Positions 33,701 to 41,773 of a stretch of 64,000 nt of DNA are shown piece by piece (the stretch's first letter is position 1; every line of letters starts with the position of its first letter). Made by a program: the position numbers and the translations under genes. The notes under the pieces were generated by a model. It did not search any database. It was not told where the DNA came from and was given only the letters and a program-made list of their open reading frames with translations. Source of the DNA: Microbacterium maritypicum (GTDB lineage: Bacteria > Actinomycetota > Actinomycetes > Actinomycetales > Microbacteriaceae); NCBI RefSeq assembly GCF_008868125.1, contig NZ_WAAQ01000002.1, positions 248,001-312,000 of the forward strand, written 5' to 3'.

Positions 33701-35682
33701 CGGTCACGGCCTCGGCCGGCGCTCAGACCGCGACCGACACGACAGAGGTCACTGCGGCTCCGGTCGTCGTCGATGCGGCGGCGACGGTTGCTGCGGGCAC
33801 CAACCTCGCCGTCACGGGTACCGGGTGGCCGGTGAGCACCTCGGTCTCGTTGCAGCTGACCGCTCCCGGCGGTGGTGCGGACGTCGGTGGTCCGGTGACG
33901 GTGACCACCGACGCGTCCGGGGCCTTCGCGGCGAACTATCCGGTGCCCATCGACACCACCCCGGGTACGGGCTACACGCTCACGGCGACCGCGGGTGCGG
34001 TCACCGGCTCGGACACCACCGAGGTGACCGCGGGCGACCCCGGCGATGTCAACACGAACGCGGCGGCATCGGCCTCGGCGTCGGCCGATGCGACCGCCGA
34101 CGGCGATCCCTCGGCCCAGGCAGCTGCGGAAGCCGCTGCTCTCGCTGATGCGACCTCCACCGCATCGGCGGCGGCGACGGCCGATGCCACCTCCGCCGCG
34201 GAATCCGCGGCGACGACCACGGCGTCCACGACGGCATCGACCGATGCGACGTCGACGGCCAACGCCGCAGCGGCTGTCGCTGCCCAGGCCGCGGCCCAGG
34301 CAGACGCCTCGAGCGACGTGAATGCCGCGGCTTCGACAGCAGCCGATTCGAACTCCGCGGCTTCGTCCGAATCCGCAGCGACGGCGACATCCTCGGCGGA
34401 CGCGTCGTCGGAGGCCGCGGCCAACGCGAACGCGGCGGCCTCGGCATCCGCTTCGGCCAATGCCGACGCCTCCACCGCTGCGGTCGCCGAAGCCTCCGCG
34501 CAGGCGGCGGCCTTCTCCGACGCGACGGCGGAGGGATCGGCTGCGGCGGATCCGGCAGCCGAGGCGGCATCGGAGGCCGCGGCGACGGCGACCTCGTCCA
34601 CGGCGGCGACCGCGGATGCCACCTCCGAGGCGAACGCCGGTGCGGCGATCGCCGCGCAGGCGGCAGCACTGGCCGACGCCACGACGGACACGGCGGCCGA
34701 AGCCTCGGCCACGGACGATGCCAGCACGAGTGCAGCGGCGAACGCGAGCGCAGCGGCGATCGCGAGCGCCTCGACCGATGCCTCCTCGGATGCGGTCGGC
34801 TCGGCGGACGCCTCGGCGGAGATCAACACGAACGCCTCGGCATCGGCCTCGGCGTCTGCCCAGGCGGATGATGACAGCAACGCCTCGGTCGAGGCAGCCG
34901 CTGTGGCTGCGGCACTCGCCGACGCGACCAGCCAGGCATCCGCCGCGGCGGACGTGTCGGCCAGCGCCGCGGCCCAGGCCGCAGCGACCACCGATGCCTC
35001 CACGGATGCCTCCACCACGGCCACCACGGCGGCGAACGCCTCGGCAGCGGCCGCGGCTCAGGCGGCGGCGCAGAACGATGCGACCTCGACGAGCGCGGCC
35101 GACGCCTCGGCCTCGGCCGATGCGGATCCGAACGCCTCGGCGGCAGCGGCGGCGAACGCGTCGTCTTCGGCCACGGCCTCCGCGTCGGCTGCGGCGGACT
35201 CCTCTGCCGAAGCCACGGCTGCGGCCTCCGCAACCGCCTCCGCCACTGCCACTGCGAGCTCCTCGGCGGATGCGGCGGCCGATCCCACCGGGAACATCGC
35301 CATCACGATCAAGTCCCCTGTGCTGGAGCGCGGCAAGCAGCAGACCGCAGTCGGCACGGGCTTCACGCCCGGAGAGACGGTCACCGGTGTGATGACCTCC
35401 GACCCGCTCGCGCTGGGCAGCCAGGTCGCGAACGCCCAGGGCACGGTCACCTTCGCCTGGACGGTCCCCACGGCCACCGATCTGGGGACCCACACCGTGA
35501 CACTGACCGGGGCGACCTCCGGCAGTGTGTCGGCGACGTTCCAGCTGGTGGCATCGGGCCTGGCCACGACCGGCGGGCAGCTCCAGAGCGGGTGGATCGC
35601 GCTGGCCGCGCTGCTCCTCACGCTCGGGCTGGGGACGATGAGACTCGCGAGATCCCGCCGGCCCCTGGTTCAGACGGAGTAG
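30745..35682 (+). CDS. Choice-of-anchor G surface protein with six Ig-like repeats and an Ala/Ser-rich stalk
   Basis: 1645-residue exported protein. Residues 1-38 form a signal peptide (RRRR then a hydrophobic core, cleavage after AANA). Residues about 40-545 match the choice-of-anchor G globular domain, rich in Leu/Val/Thr beta strands. Six repeats of about 91 residues follow (551-1097), each opening DAAATVQAGT and containing NWPANTEVSVQL, PGGGA and TTEVTA. About 400 residues (1105-1512) are nearly only Ala, Ser, Thr and Asp, probably a long extended stalk. A last Ig-like domain precedes LATTG, a hydrophobic helix and RSRR. This resembles a sortase-type anchor, though LATTG is not the canonical LPxTG. 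Promoter at 30632 and GGGAG before the ATG. Likely adhesin or wall-spanning surface protein; partner unknown. Confidence 0.85.
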   Translation: MELQERVLRRRRAVGGGIAGVTVGAVILASALVPTAANALDTANPNDPAVAQGQIIQLPAALLGGLDIAALGHTLTSNPAAPGSELGGLDVGLLEALNIDVGTLNVPLLTDGTGPGLLRLGDLGAAQSFSSSPTQTQSIASSGTITTGGAIDTGAIDGGVNPGTLELTDLFDQLAVAGLTDAVLDQASVGIGALASRAESNAAAATSQYRIADLKLDLHSNLVAGLSGTLASAIQGTVTPVSDLAGPGGALTALVTTLVSTINAIPDVPLLAAFTATGGTVGIAGLDTVGQTVTTQVLETPIENTTGSVLVDLSTGTVSVDLAKILVETGAGANLNTLPANTPVLSAATISAIQQGVTSALTGTHPNSLNGKVSTILKSTLDALQVTLTVGVDLTVPLTGTALVSGDVTVKGSLAQFAGTATPVPTVTTDITLAGLNIGVLLNPVVSAVTNAVATTTGPLVNTALNSVIPLVQPALAALTGPVLTTLDPVLQGVLSDLVDITINEQPATGDIPGDSFTVRALAVDLLPAVGGGVSLDLGSSTVKAAAAAVAAIDAAATVQAGTNLPVTGSGWPANTQVSVQVTTPGGGIVNDPLPVTTDINGAFTFGYGIPAATPPGAGYIVTATDDTSTATDTTEVTAAAAVDAAPAVQAGTNLGISGTNWPANTQVSVQLQAPGGGANIGGPELVTTDAAGTFTLDYPVPAGTPAATDYEVKATAGTQTATDTTEVTDAPVAAIDAAATVQAGTSLPVAGSNWPANTEVSVQLTAPGGGADIGGPETATTDASGEFALDYPVPASATPGAAYTVTATAGAVTAIDTTEVTAAAAVDAAATVQAGTTLPVTGTNWPANTEVSVQLTAPGGGANIGGPETVTTDGSGAFTLDYPVPASATPGTGYTVTATVGAQTASDTTEVTAAATVDAAATVQAGSDLAVSGTNWPADTEVIVQLSAPGGGAVGTPQTVTTGGLGAFTLDYPVPAGTPAGTGYTVTASAGAQTATDTTEVTAAPVVVDAAATVAAGTNLAVTGTGWPVSTSVSLQLTAPGGGADVGGPVTVTTDASGAFAANYPVPIDTTPGTGYTLTATAGAVTGSDTTEVTAGDPGDVNTNAAASASASADATADGDPSAQAAAEAAALADATSTASAAATADATSAAESAATTTASTTASTDATSTANAAAAVAAQAAAQADASSDVNAAASTAADSNSAASSESAATATSSADASSEAAANANAAASASASANADASTAAVAEASAQAAAFSDATAEGSAAADPAAEAASEAAATATSSTAATADATSEANAGAAIAAQAAALADATTDTAAEASATDDASTSAAANASAAAIASASTDASSDAVGSADASAEINTNASASASASAQADDDSNASVEAAAVAAALADATSQASAAADVSASAAAQAAATTDASTDASTTATTAANASAAAAAQAAAQNDATSTSAADASASADADPNASAAAAANASSSATASASAAADSSAEATAAASATASATATASSSADAAADPTGNIAITIKSPVLERGKQQTAVGTGFTPGETVTGVMTSDPLALGSQVANAQGTVTFAWTVPTATDLGTHTVTLTGATSGSVSATFQLVASGLATTGGQLQSGWIALAALLLTLGLGTMRLARSRRPLVQTE
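32397..34035 (+). repeat. Six tandem repeats of about 273 bp encoding Ig-like domains
   Basis: Copies begin near 32397, 32670, 32947, 33219, 33494 and 33769. Each encodes the DAAATVQAG, WPANTEVSVQL and TTEVTA landmarks. Copies 3 and 4 are closest at the DNA level, suggesting recent duplication or gene conversion. Confidence 0.85.
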
Positions 35683-35760
35683 ATCGCGATGCAGGAACGC
35701 TGAGTGGTCGGGGCCGTTTCCCCACGGCGGTCCCGACCCTCGGCGGTGGGAGGGAAGTGG

Positions 35761-36582
35761 ATGAGCACCAGAGTCGAGTCCTCGCCGGAGGCGGACGTTT
35801 CCGTGTCACCGGAGACGGCCGCGGTGCATCCGCGCCCGACCTGGTGGGTGAAGCTCATCGCCTTCGCCGCCTGCCTCCTGACGCTGTGGCACATCAGCGC
35901 GTCGTTCCTGTGGATCGCTCCCTACTCGGCGCTGCGGGAGATCCCCACGCAGGAGGTGCTGGCGGGATACATGCTGCCGATGTTCGGCCAATCGTGGAGC
36001 GTCTTCGCACCCGAGCCCATCAACGGCGACTACCACTTCAACGTCCGCGCCGTCATCGAGAAGGATGGCGAGGAAGTCGAGACCGGCTGGGTGAGTGCCA
36101 CAGACGTCGAGCTGTCGATGATCCGGTACAACCTCTTCCCGCCGCGGGCCGGCATCCAGTCGAGTGAGGTGGCGAGCGGACAGATGAACGCCTACAACAA
36201 GCTCAACGCCGACCAGCAGGCGGTGGTCGGTCTCGACTTCGCGAAGGAGGGGTGGGAGGAGTGGATGGTGCGCTCCTTCGAGGAACTCCCCGGAGACGAG
36301 AACCCGTCGACGACGGCCTACATGGCCGAGGAGCATCTCTCCACCGCATATGCGACCCAGGTGGCCTATGCGATCTGGGGTGCGGATGCCGTGGTCAAGG
36401 TGCAGTACCGCGTGAGCCGTCAGAACGTGATCCCCTACAAGGATCGCAACGACCCGAGCGCACAGCGGCCGGACCCCACGTTCTCGACCACCGGATGGCG
36501 ACTCCCTATAGAAGAGGAAGGGCAGAGTCGAGAGAACTTCGCGAACACCTTCCGTGGCCAGTTCGAGAGGATCCAGCCGTGA
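35761..36582 (+). CDS. DUF5819 family membrane protein
   Basis: 273-residue protein with one N-terminal membrane helix (about 30-52, LIAFAACLLTLWHISASFLW) and a large domain beyond it. The segment YMLPMFGQSWSVFAPEPINGDYHFNVRAVI and the later conserved NKLNADQQ and VQYRVSRQNVIPY are as expected for DUF5819. ATG 35761 is supported by GGGAGGG; a longer open frame exists without similarity. The stop overlaps the HTTM gene by 4 bases. DUF5819 and HTTM genes are recurrent neighbours in actinobacteria, so the two proteins probably form a complex; their reaction is unknown. They follow the giant surface-protein gene by 78 bases and may be co-transcribed with it. Confidence 0.8.
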   Translation: MSTRVESSPEADVSVSPETAAVHPRPTWWVKLIAFAACLLTLWHISASFLWIAPYSALREIPTQEVLAGYMLPMFGQSWSVFAPEPINGDYHFNVRAVIEKDGEEVETGWVSATDVELSMIRYNLFPPRAGIQSSEVASGQMNAYNKLNADQQAVVGLDFAKEGWEEWMVRSFEELPGDENPSTTAYMAEEHLSTAYATQVAYAIWGADAVVKVQYRVSRQNVIPYKDRNDPSAQRPDPTFSTTGWRLPIEEEGQSRENFANTFRGQFERIQP

Positions 36583-37814
36583 GCGCGCCGGTCAAGACCT
36601 CGGCGCGGAAGTCCGACGCGAAGAAGAGGAAGGATCCTGCGCCGCAGAGCACCACCACGTCGGCACCCGCCCCGGCGACCGCCCCTCCCGCTGCTCCCCG
36701 TGATCCGGCGCCCGCGACGGCGAACACCGTGCCGAGGTCGTTCGTGACTCGGTTGCTGAGCTTCGTGTCGTCGATGATCGCCGGGCTCTGGGCGATGGTG
36801 CTCTCGGCCGTCGATCGCATCTCGGCGTTCATCGGCGACTGGCTCTTCAACGGCAAGAAGGCTCTCTACGGGCTCGCGGTCACACGCATCCTCTTCGGCG
36901 TCACCGCGGTCGGCCTCTTGGCCTCGAACTTCGGCACCCGCCTGTACACCTTCGGATCGGGCTCGGCATGGAACGGCGAGCTCGCGGAGCCGGTGAGCGA
37001 GTTCCCGAAGATCTGGGTGTTCAGCGCGTTCCATGCCGCGATGGGCAACGACGTCCTCTACACAGCGCTCTATCTTCTCCTCGGGGTGCTCGCCGTGCTG
37101 TTCGTCCTCGGGTGGCGCTTCCGGATCGTGCTCCCGATCTTCTTCTGCCTCTGGGTGGGCTTCATCGAGGCCAACGACATGGTGGGCGACCAGGGCGACA
37201 ACATGTTCCGCATCGCGCTGCTGCTGCTGCTCTTCGCCGACCCCGCAGCCCGGTGGTCGCTGGATGCCAGGCGTCGGGCGAAGTCGGGGGAGTGGTTCGC
37301 CCCGAACAGCCAGCCGGCGCTGCTGGGAACGATGTTCCACAATCTCGCCCTCGTGGCACTCGCCGCCCAGGTGTTCTTCGTCTACGCGTCCGGTGCGCTC
37401 TACAAGGCGGGTGGTGCGCCGTGGGAAGAGGGGTATGCGGTCTACAACCCGCTGCAGACCGCGCGGTTCGGCACCTGGCCGGTGTTGAGCGACCTCGTCA
37501 CCGCGTGGGGGCCGATGGTCACGATCGCGAGCTGGGGGTCGATCCTCCTGCAGATCGCCTTCCCCCTCATGCTGCTGACGCGTCCCACCCGGCTGATCGG
37601 CCTGCTGGGCATCCTCTCCTTCCACATCGGCATCGCGGTGCTCATGGGGCTCCCGTGGTTCTCGCTCACCATGATCGCGATCGACGCGATCTTCATCCGC
37701 GACCGCACTTGGGGGCGGTTGAGCGCGGGGACGAAGCGGCGTTGGCAGGAAGCGGGCGCCGCACCGCCGCCCGCGACGCCCGAAGCGGTCCCGCCAGTCC
37801 GGACTGTGGTCTGA
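36579..37814 (+). CDS. HTTM-domain membrane protein (gamma-carboxylase-like fold)
   Basis: 411-residue integral membrane protein. The first 60 residues are a disordered Lys/Ala/Pro-rich tail; the rest has about eight helices with the HTTM (horizontally transferred transmembrane) pattern, including ALYGLAVTRILFGVTAVGLL, RFRIVLPIFFCLWVGFIEANDMVGDQGDN and FFVYASGALYKAGG. HTTM is shared with vitamin-K-dependent gamma-glutamyl carboxylase, but I do not see evidence for carboxylase chemistry here. The GTG start overlaps the DUF5819 stop (GTGA), so the two proteins are translationally coupled. A role in modifying or building the cell surface is an inference from the upstream surface-protein gene. 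Confidence 0.82.
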   Translation: MSAPVKTSARKSDAKKRKDPAPQSTTTSAPAPATAPPAAPRDPAPATANTVPRSFVTRLLSFVSSMIAGLWAMVLSAVDRISAFIGDWLFNGKKALYGLAVTRILFGVTAVGLLASNFGTRLYTFGSGSAWNGELAEPVSEFPKIWVFSAFHAAMGNDVLYTALYLLLGVLAVLFVLGWRFRIVLPIFFCLWVGFIEANDMVGDQGDNMFRIALLLLLFADPAARWSLDARRRAKSGEWFAPNSQPALLGTMFHNLALVALAAQVFFVYASGALYKAGGAPWEEGYAVYNPLQTARFGTWPVLSDLVTAWGPMVTIASWGSILLQIAFPLMLLTRPTRLIGLLGILSFHIGIAVLMGLPWFSLTMIAIDAIFIRDRTWGRLSAGTKRRWQEAGAAPPPATPEAVPPVRTVV

Positions 37815-37934
37815 CGACAACGCGGCGGCGAGATGTGCCCGTCGGGCGTTGGAGGATGTGGACAGGGCAGTTCGTCTCTGGTTGTGGCAGACCTACCATG
37901 GCTGTAATCCCACTTCCCTCTGAGAGGAACGCAC

Positions 37935-40001
37935 ATGGTCGACGCCGCCGTCCGTCCGAAGACGACTCGCACCTCCACCGACACCGCGGATGCGAACCTG
38001 CACATCGATGTCGCCCGCGTCAACGACGCCCTGATGGGCACGTGGGCAGACGTGCGTCGCCAGGCCCGCGAGATGATCAAGGACTCGGCGTTCTGGCGCA
38101 AGGATGAGCTCGGCAAGGACGAGCACCGCGAGCGCGTGCTCAGCCAGCTGCACCTCCTGGTCGAGAACAAGGCCGTGCACCGCGCGTTCCCCAAGTCGCT
38201 CGGCGGCGAGGAGAACAACGGCGCGAACATCGCGGGCTTCGAGGAGCTGGTGGTGGCCGACCCCAGCCTGCAGATCAAGTCGGGCGTGCAGTGGGGACTC
38301 TTCGGCTCCGCGATCCTTCAGCTCGGCACCGAGCAGCACCACGCGAAGTGGCTCCCCGGTGTGATGGACCTCTCGATCCCTGGCGCCTTCGCGATGACCG
38401 AGATCGGCCACGGCTCCGACGTCGCGGCCGTCGGTACGACCGCGACGTACGATCCGGCGACGAAGGAGTTCGTGATCAACACCCCGTTCCGCGGGGCGAC
38501 GAAGGAGTACCTCGGCAACGCGGCGCTGCACGGCGTCGCGGCGACCGTCTTCGCGCAGCTGATCACGAACGGCGTCAACCACGGCGTTCACTGCTTCTAT
38601 GTGCCGCTGCGCGGCGAGGACGGCGTCGACCTTCCCGGCATCGGCCGCGAGGACGACGGCCTCAAGGGCGGACTCAACGGCATCGACAACGGGCGTCTCT
38701 CGTTCGACCACGTGCGCATCCCGCGCACCAACCTGCTCAACCGCTACGGCGACGTCGCAGCGGACGGCACGTACTCCAGCGCGATCGACAGCCCCGGCCG
38801 CCGCTTCTTCACGATGCTCGGCACCCTGGTGCAGGGACGTGTGTCGCTCGACGGTGCGGCATCCTGGGCCTCGGCGCTCGGCCTGCACATCGCTATCACC
38901 TACGCCACCCAGCGCCGCCAGTTCGACGGTGCGGACGGGCAGGAGGTCGTGCTCATGGACTACGGCAAGCACCAGCGCCGTCTGCTCCCGCGCCTGGCGA
39001 CCACGTACGCGCAGATCTTCGCGCACGACGAGTTCCTGCAGAAGTTCGACGGCGTCTTCTCCGGCCGCACCGACACCCCGGCCGACCGTGAAGACCTCGA
39101 GACCTTGGCCGCCGCGCTCAAGCCGCTGTCGACCTGGCACGCGCTCGACACACTGCAGGAGGCCCGCGAGGCCACCGGTGGTGCCGGCTTCATGTTCGAG
39201 AACCGTCTGGTCGGACTCCGCGCCGACCTCGACATCTACGTCACCTTCGAGGGCGACAACAACGTGCTGCTGCAGCTCGTCGGCAAGCGTCTGCTGACCG
39301 ACTACGCCAAGCAGTTCCAGGGCAAGGATGCGGCGGCGCTCGCGAAGTTCGCCGTCGGCATGACCGCGGGCAAGCTGTTCCACGGCGCCGGTCTCCGCCA
39401 GCTCGGCCAGGCCGTCTCCGACTTCGGTCAGGTGAGCCGCTCGGTCGAGCGGGGCCTGCGTGAGGAGCAGCAGCACGACCTGCTCGCCGGACGCGTGCAG
39501 CAGATGGTGGCCGACATCGCTTCCCGCCTGCGCCCCGGTGCGAAGGACAAGGCCCTCGGCGCCCGCCTGTTCAACGAGAACCAGGCCGAGCTCATCGAGG
39601 CGGCCCGCGCACACGGCGAGCTGCTGCAGTGGGAGGCGTTCACCGACGCCGTCCACCAGATCGACGATGAGGACACGCGGAAGGTGCTCACCTGGCTGCG
39701 CGACCTCTTCGGCCTGCAGCTCATCGAGAAGCACCTCGCCTGGCACCTGATCAACGGACGCCTGTCGACGCAGCGCGCTGCGGCCGTGTCGAGTTACATC
39801 GACCGCCTGTGCGCGCGTCTTCGTCCGTTCGCGCTCGATCTCGTGAACGCGTTCGGCTACGAGCCCGAGCACGTGCGCGCGCCCATCGCGAGCGGCCTGG
39901 AGAAGCAGCGTCAGGATGAGGCCCGCGCCTACTACGCCGACCTCGCAGCGACCGGTCAGGCGCCGATCCAGGAGAAGGCGCTGAAGAAGAAGCAGCGCTG
40001 A
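37935..40001 (+). CDS. Acyl-CoA oxidase-type acyl-CoA dehydrogenase
   Basis: 688-residue flavoprotein of the acyl-CoA oxidase/long dehydrogenase group, much larger than the 387-residue enzyme at 1625-2788. FAD/substrate blocks are GAFAMTEIGHGSDVAAVGTTATYD near 153-176 and FRGATKEYLGNAALHG. The middle domain contains LVQGRVSLDGAASWAS, then EATGGAGFMFENR and the catalytic-region YVTFEGDNNVLLQLVGKRLL, with a Glu in TFEGDN placed as in acyl-CoA oxidases. A C-terminal helical domain (about 480-688) completes the oxidase architecture. No peroxisome-like tail is relevant. It oxidises fatty acyl-CoA to enoyl-CoA, donating electrons to oxygen or ETF; which acceptor cannot be read. GAGAGG precedes the ATG. 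Confidence 0.9.
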   Translation: MVDAAVRPKTTRTSTDTADANLHIDVARVNDALMGTWADVRRQAREMIKDSAFWRKDELGKDEHRERVLSQLHLLVENKAVHRAFPKSLGGEENNGANIAGFEELVVADPSLQIKSGVQWGLFGSAILQLGTEQHHAKWLPGVMDLSIPGAFAMTEIGHGSDVAAVGTTATYDPATKEFVINTPFRGATKEYLGNAALHGVAATVFAQLITNGVNHGVHCFYVPLRGEDGVDLPGIGREDDGLKGGLNGIDNGRLSFDHVRIPRTNLLNRYGDVAADGTYSSAIDSPGRRFFTMLGTLVQGRVSLDGAASWASALGLHIAITYATQRRQFDGADGQEVVLMDYGKHQRRLLPRLATTYAQIFAHDEFLQKFDGVFSGRTDTPADREDLETLAAALKPLSTWHALDTLQEAREATGGAGFMFENRLVGLRADLDIYVTFEGDNNVLLQLVGKRLLTDYAKQFQGKDAAALAKFAVGMTAGKLFHGAGLRQLGQAVSDFGQVSRSVERGLREEQQHDLLAGRVQQMVADIASRLRPGAKDKALGARLFNENQAELIEAARAHGELLQWEAFTDAVHQIDDEDTRKVLTWLRDLFGLQLIEKHLAWHLINGRLSTQRAAAVSSYIDRLCARLRPFALDLVNAFGYEPEHVRAPIASGLEKQRQDEARAYYADLAATGQAPIQEKALKKKQR

Positions 40002-40030
40002 CCGCCTGCGGTTCAGCCCGGACCTGATCC

Positions 40031-40106
40031 ACCTGTCGGGAGTTCGTGACGAGCGCACGGCGAATCCGCGCGATTCTCCCGACAGGTGCGTATCCTCCCG
40101 ACAGGT
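40031..40106 (+). repeat. Inverted repeat ACCTGTCGGGAG / CTCCCGACAGGT with a duplicated right arm
   Basis: One left arm (40031-40042) and two identical right arms (40076-40087, 40095-40106), all 12 bases and perfect. They lie between the convergent acyl-CoA oxidase and SnoaL-like genes, so they could act as a two-way terminator or be a small dispersed repeat. Confidence 0.75.
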
Positions 40107-40130
40107 GTGCGGGGAGAGGCGGATCGGGTG

Positions 40131-40577
40131 TCAGGGTGCCGCGGTGAGATCCACTCCGCGTTCGGCGGCCAAGGCCTGGAGCTTCTGCGCCGCGTCGGTC
40201 TCGACGCACACGCACGCCTGCAGACCCGCCTCGTCTTCGTCGCGCAGGAGGTAGTAGCTGTCGGTGTCGGTCAGCTGTGCGCCGCCGGCGTCGAAGAACA
40301 GCCAGCGCACGCGCACGAGCACGAGCCGATCGGAGAGATCGCGACGCTCGAGCAGCTCGAATCCGACGGAGGCCAGGCCCAGCCGCTGGTAGATCGGATA
40401 GGAATGCCGCAGACCGTCGATCATGGCGTCGCGGGATTCCAGCACACCGGAGGAGCGGTCGTTCACGATCGTCCCCGGCGTCGACCACAGACTCGCCGCG
40501 GTCTCGGCATCGAACGCGGTCAGGCTGTCCGCATAGCGGGTGAGGTACCGGGAGATCGTGTCGTCGGAGGTGGTCAT
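40131..40577 (-). CDS. SnoaL/NTF2-like protein
   Basis: 148-residue protein with the NTF2-like cone fold: an N-terminal helical pair (TISRYLTRYADSLTAFDAETAASLW), the GTIVNDRSSGVLESRDAM segment and alternating strands ending TDSYYLLRDED. Such proteins are small binding domains or enzymes with very varied substrates, so function is open. No signal peptide. The ATG at 40577 starts a monocistronic gene; it is divergent from the alcohol dehydrogenase gene across 125 bases. Confidence 0.75.
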   Translation of the reverse strand: MTTSDDTISRYLTRYADSLTAFDAETAASLWSTPGTIVNDRSSGVLESRDAMIDGLRHSYPIYQRLGLASVGFELLERRDLSDRLVLVRVRWLFFDAGGAQLTDTDSYYLLRDEDEAGLQACVCVETDAAQKLQALAAERGVDLTAAP

Positions 40578-40626
40578 GGCGTGAGCCTAAGCGTGGCCGA
40601 GCGGAGCGCACCCGGCCTTGACAATC

Positions 40627-40652
40627 GCCGATTCGGCCGGGACGGCCGATTC
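40627..40652 (+). promoter_or_regulatory. Repeat upstream of the alcohol dehydrogenase gene
   Basis: GCCGATTC occurs at 40627-40634 and 40645-40652, 18 bases apart. The intervening bases also form an imperfect inverted repeat (ATTCGGCC / GGCCGAT). It is placed about 50 bases before the ADH start and may be a regulator site. Confidence 0.3.
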
Positions 40653-40702
40653 TCATCCGGTGCTGGGTAGTCTCGGCAGGTACCCGATCCGAGGAGTCCG
40701 AG

Positions 40703-41749
40703 ATGTCTGCTGTGAACGCCTATGCCGCACCCCGTGAAGGGGCCCCGCTGGAGAAGACCGTCATCGAGCGACGCGGGCTAGGCCCGCTCGACGTGCTGAT
40801 CGACATCGCGTTCGCGGGTATCTGCCACTCCGACATCCATACCGTGCGCGGCGACTGGGGGCCGCAGCAGTACCCGCTCGCTCCCGGCCACGAGATCACC
40901 GGCACCGTCGCCGCGGTCGGCGAGGGCGTCACCCGGCATGCGGTCGGCGATCGCGTCGGCGTCGGATGCCTGGTGAACTCGTGCGGTGAGTGCCGCAACT
41001 GCCTGCGGGGGGAGGAGCAGTTCTGCACCCAGGGGGCCGTCCTCACCTATGGCAGCACCGATCGTGACGGCACCGTCACGCAGGGCGGATACTCCGAGCA
41101 GGTCGTGGTCACCGAAGCGTTCGTCCTTAAGATCCCCGACGCGCTGCCCCTGGATGTCGCAGCTCCCCTGCTGTGCGCCGGCATCACGACATACTCACCG
41201 CTGCGGCACTGGAACGTCGGACCGGGCACCCGCGTCGCCGTCGTGGGACTCGGGGGCCTCGGGCACATGGGCGTGCAGATCGCGCACGCACTCGGCGCCG
41301 AGGTGACCGTGCTCTCGCAGACCCTGAGCAAGAAGGACGACGGGCTGCGGCTCGGCGCCGACCACTATCGCGCGACGAGCGACCAGGAGACCTTCCGTGA
41401 GCTGCGGTCGTCGTTCGACGTGATCCTCAACACCGTCAGCGCGGTGATCGATCTGCGCTCCTATCTGAGCCTGCTCGACGTCGGCGGCGCCATGGTGTGC
41501 GTCGGAGCTCCCGGCGAACCGCTCTCGGTCGGGGTGATGTCGCTGATCGGCGGCCGTCGCTCGCTCGCCGGCAGCAACATCGGCGGCATCCAGGAGACGC
41601 AGGAGATGCTCGACTTCTGCGCCGAGCACGGTATCGCCGCCGAGATCGAGACCATCCCCGCTTCCGACATCAACGCCGCCTACGAGCGCGTGCTCGCATC
41701 CGACGTGCGGTACCGGTTCGTCATCGACGCGGCGACCTTCGGCTCCTGA
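40703..41749 (+). CDS. Zinc-dependent NAD(P)H alcohol dehydrogenase (YahK/cinnamyl-ADH type)
   Basis: 348-residue medium-chain dehydrogenase. Catalytic zinc ligands are Cys41 (GICHSD), His63-Glu64 (PGHE) and a distal Cys in LLCAGITTY. The structural zinc cluster is C94, C97, C100 and C108. The Rossmann motif [11 protein letters not shown] and [19 protein letters not shown] match YahK/AdhC-like aldehyde reductases, which usually prefer NADPH and reduce a broad range of aldehydes to alcohols. GAGGAG lies 9 bases before the ATG. Monocistronic and convergent with the alanine symporter gene. Confidence 0.92.
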   Translation: MSAVNAYAAPREGAPLEKTVIERRGLGPLDVLIDIAFAGICHSDIHTVRGDWGPQQYPLAPGHEITGTVAAVGEGVTRHAVGDRVGVGCLVNSCGECRNCLRGEEQFCTQGAVLTYGSTDRDGTVTQGGYSEQVVVTEAFVLKIPDALPLDVAAPLLCAGITTYSPLRHWNVGPGTRVAVVGLGGLGHMGVQIAHALGAEVTVLSQTLSKKDDGLRLGADHYRATSDQETFRELRSSFDVILNTVSAVIDLRSYLSLLDVGGAMVCVGAPGEPLSVGVMSLIGGRRSLAGSNIGGIQETQEMLDFCAEHGIAAEIETIPASDINAAYERVLASDVRYRFVIDAATFGS

Positions 41750-41773
41750 CATCGCGGCCGTGGCGGCGGCGGC

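Noticed and set aside
31819..35493. A 1224-codon open frame on the minus strand opposite the surface-protein gene
   Set aside because: It is an artefact of the Ala/Ser/Thr-rich high-GC coding strand; its product is almost all Arg/Gly with no domain, start context or family.
30745..35682. Six-fold repeat and simple stalk considered as an assembly artefact
   Set aside because: The copies differ at many positions and the frame stays open from signal peptide to anchor, which argues for a real gene.
40618..40623. TTGACA as -35 of the alcohol dehydrogenase promoter
   Set aside because: No acceptable -10 occurs 16-18 bases downstream (GACGGC region), so it is likely chance.
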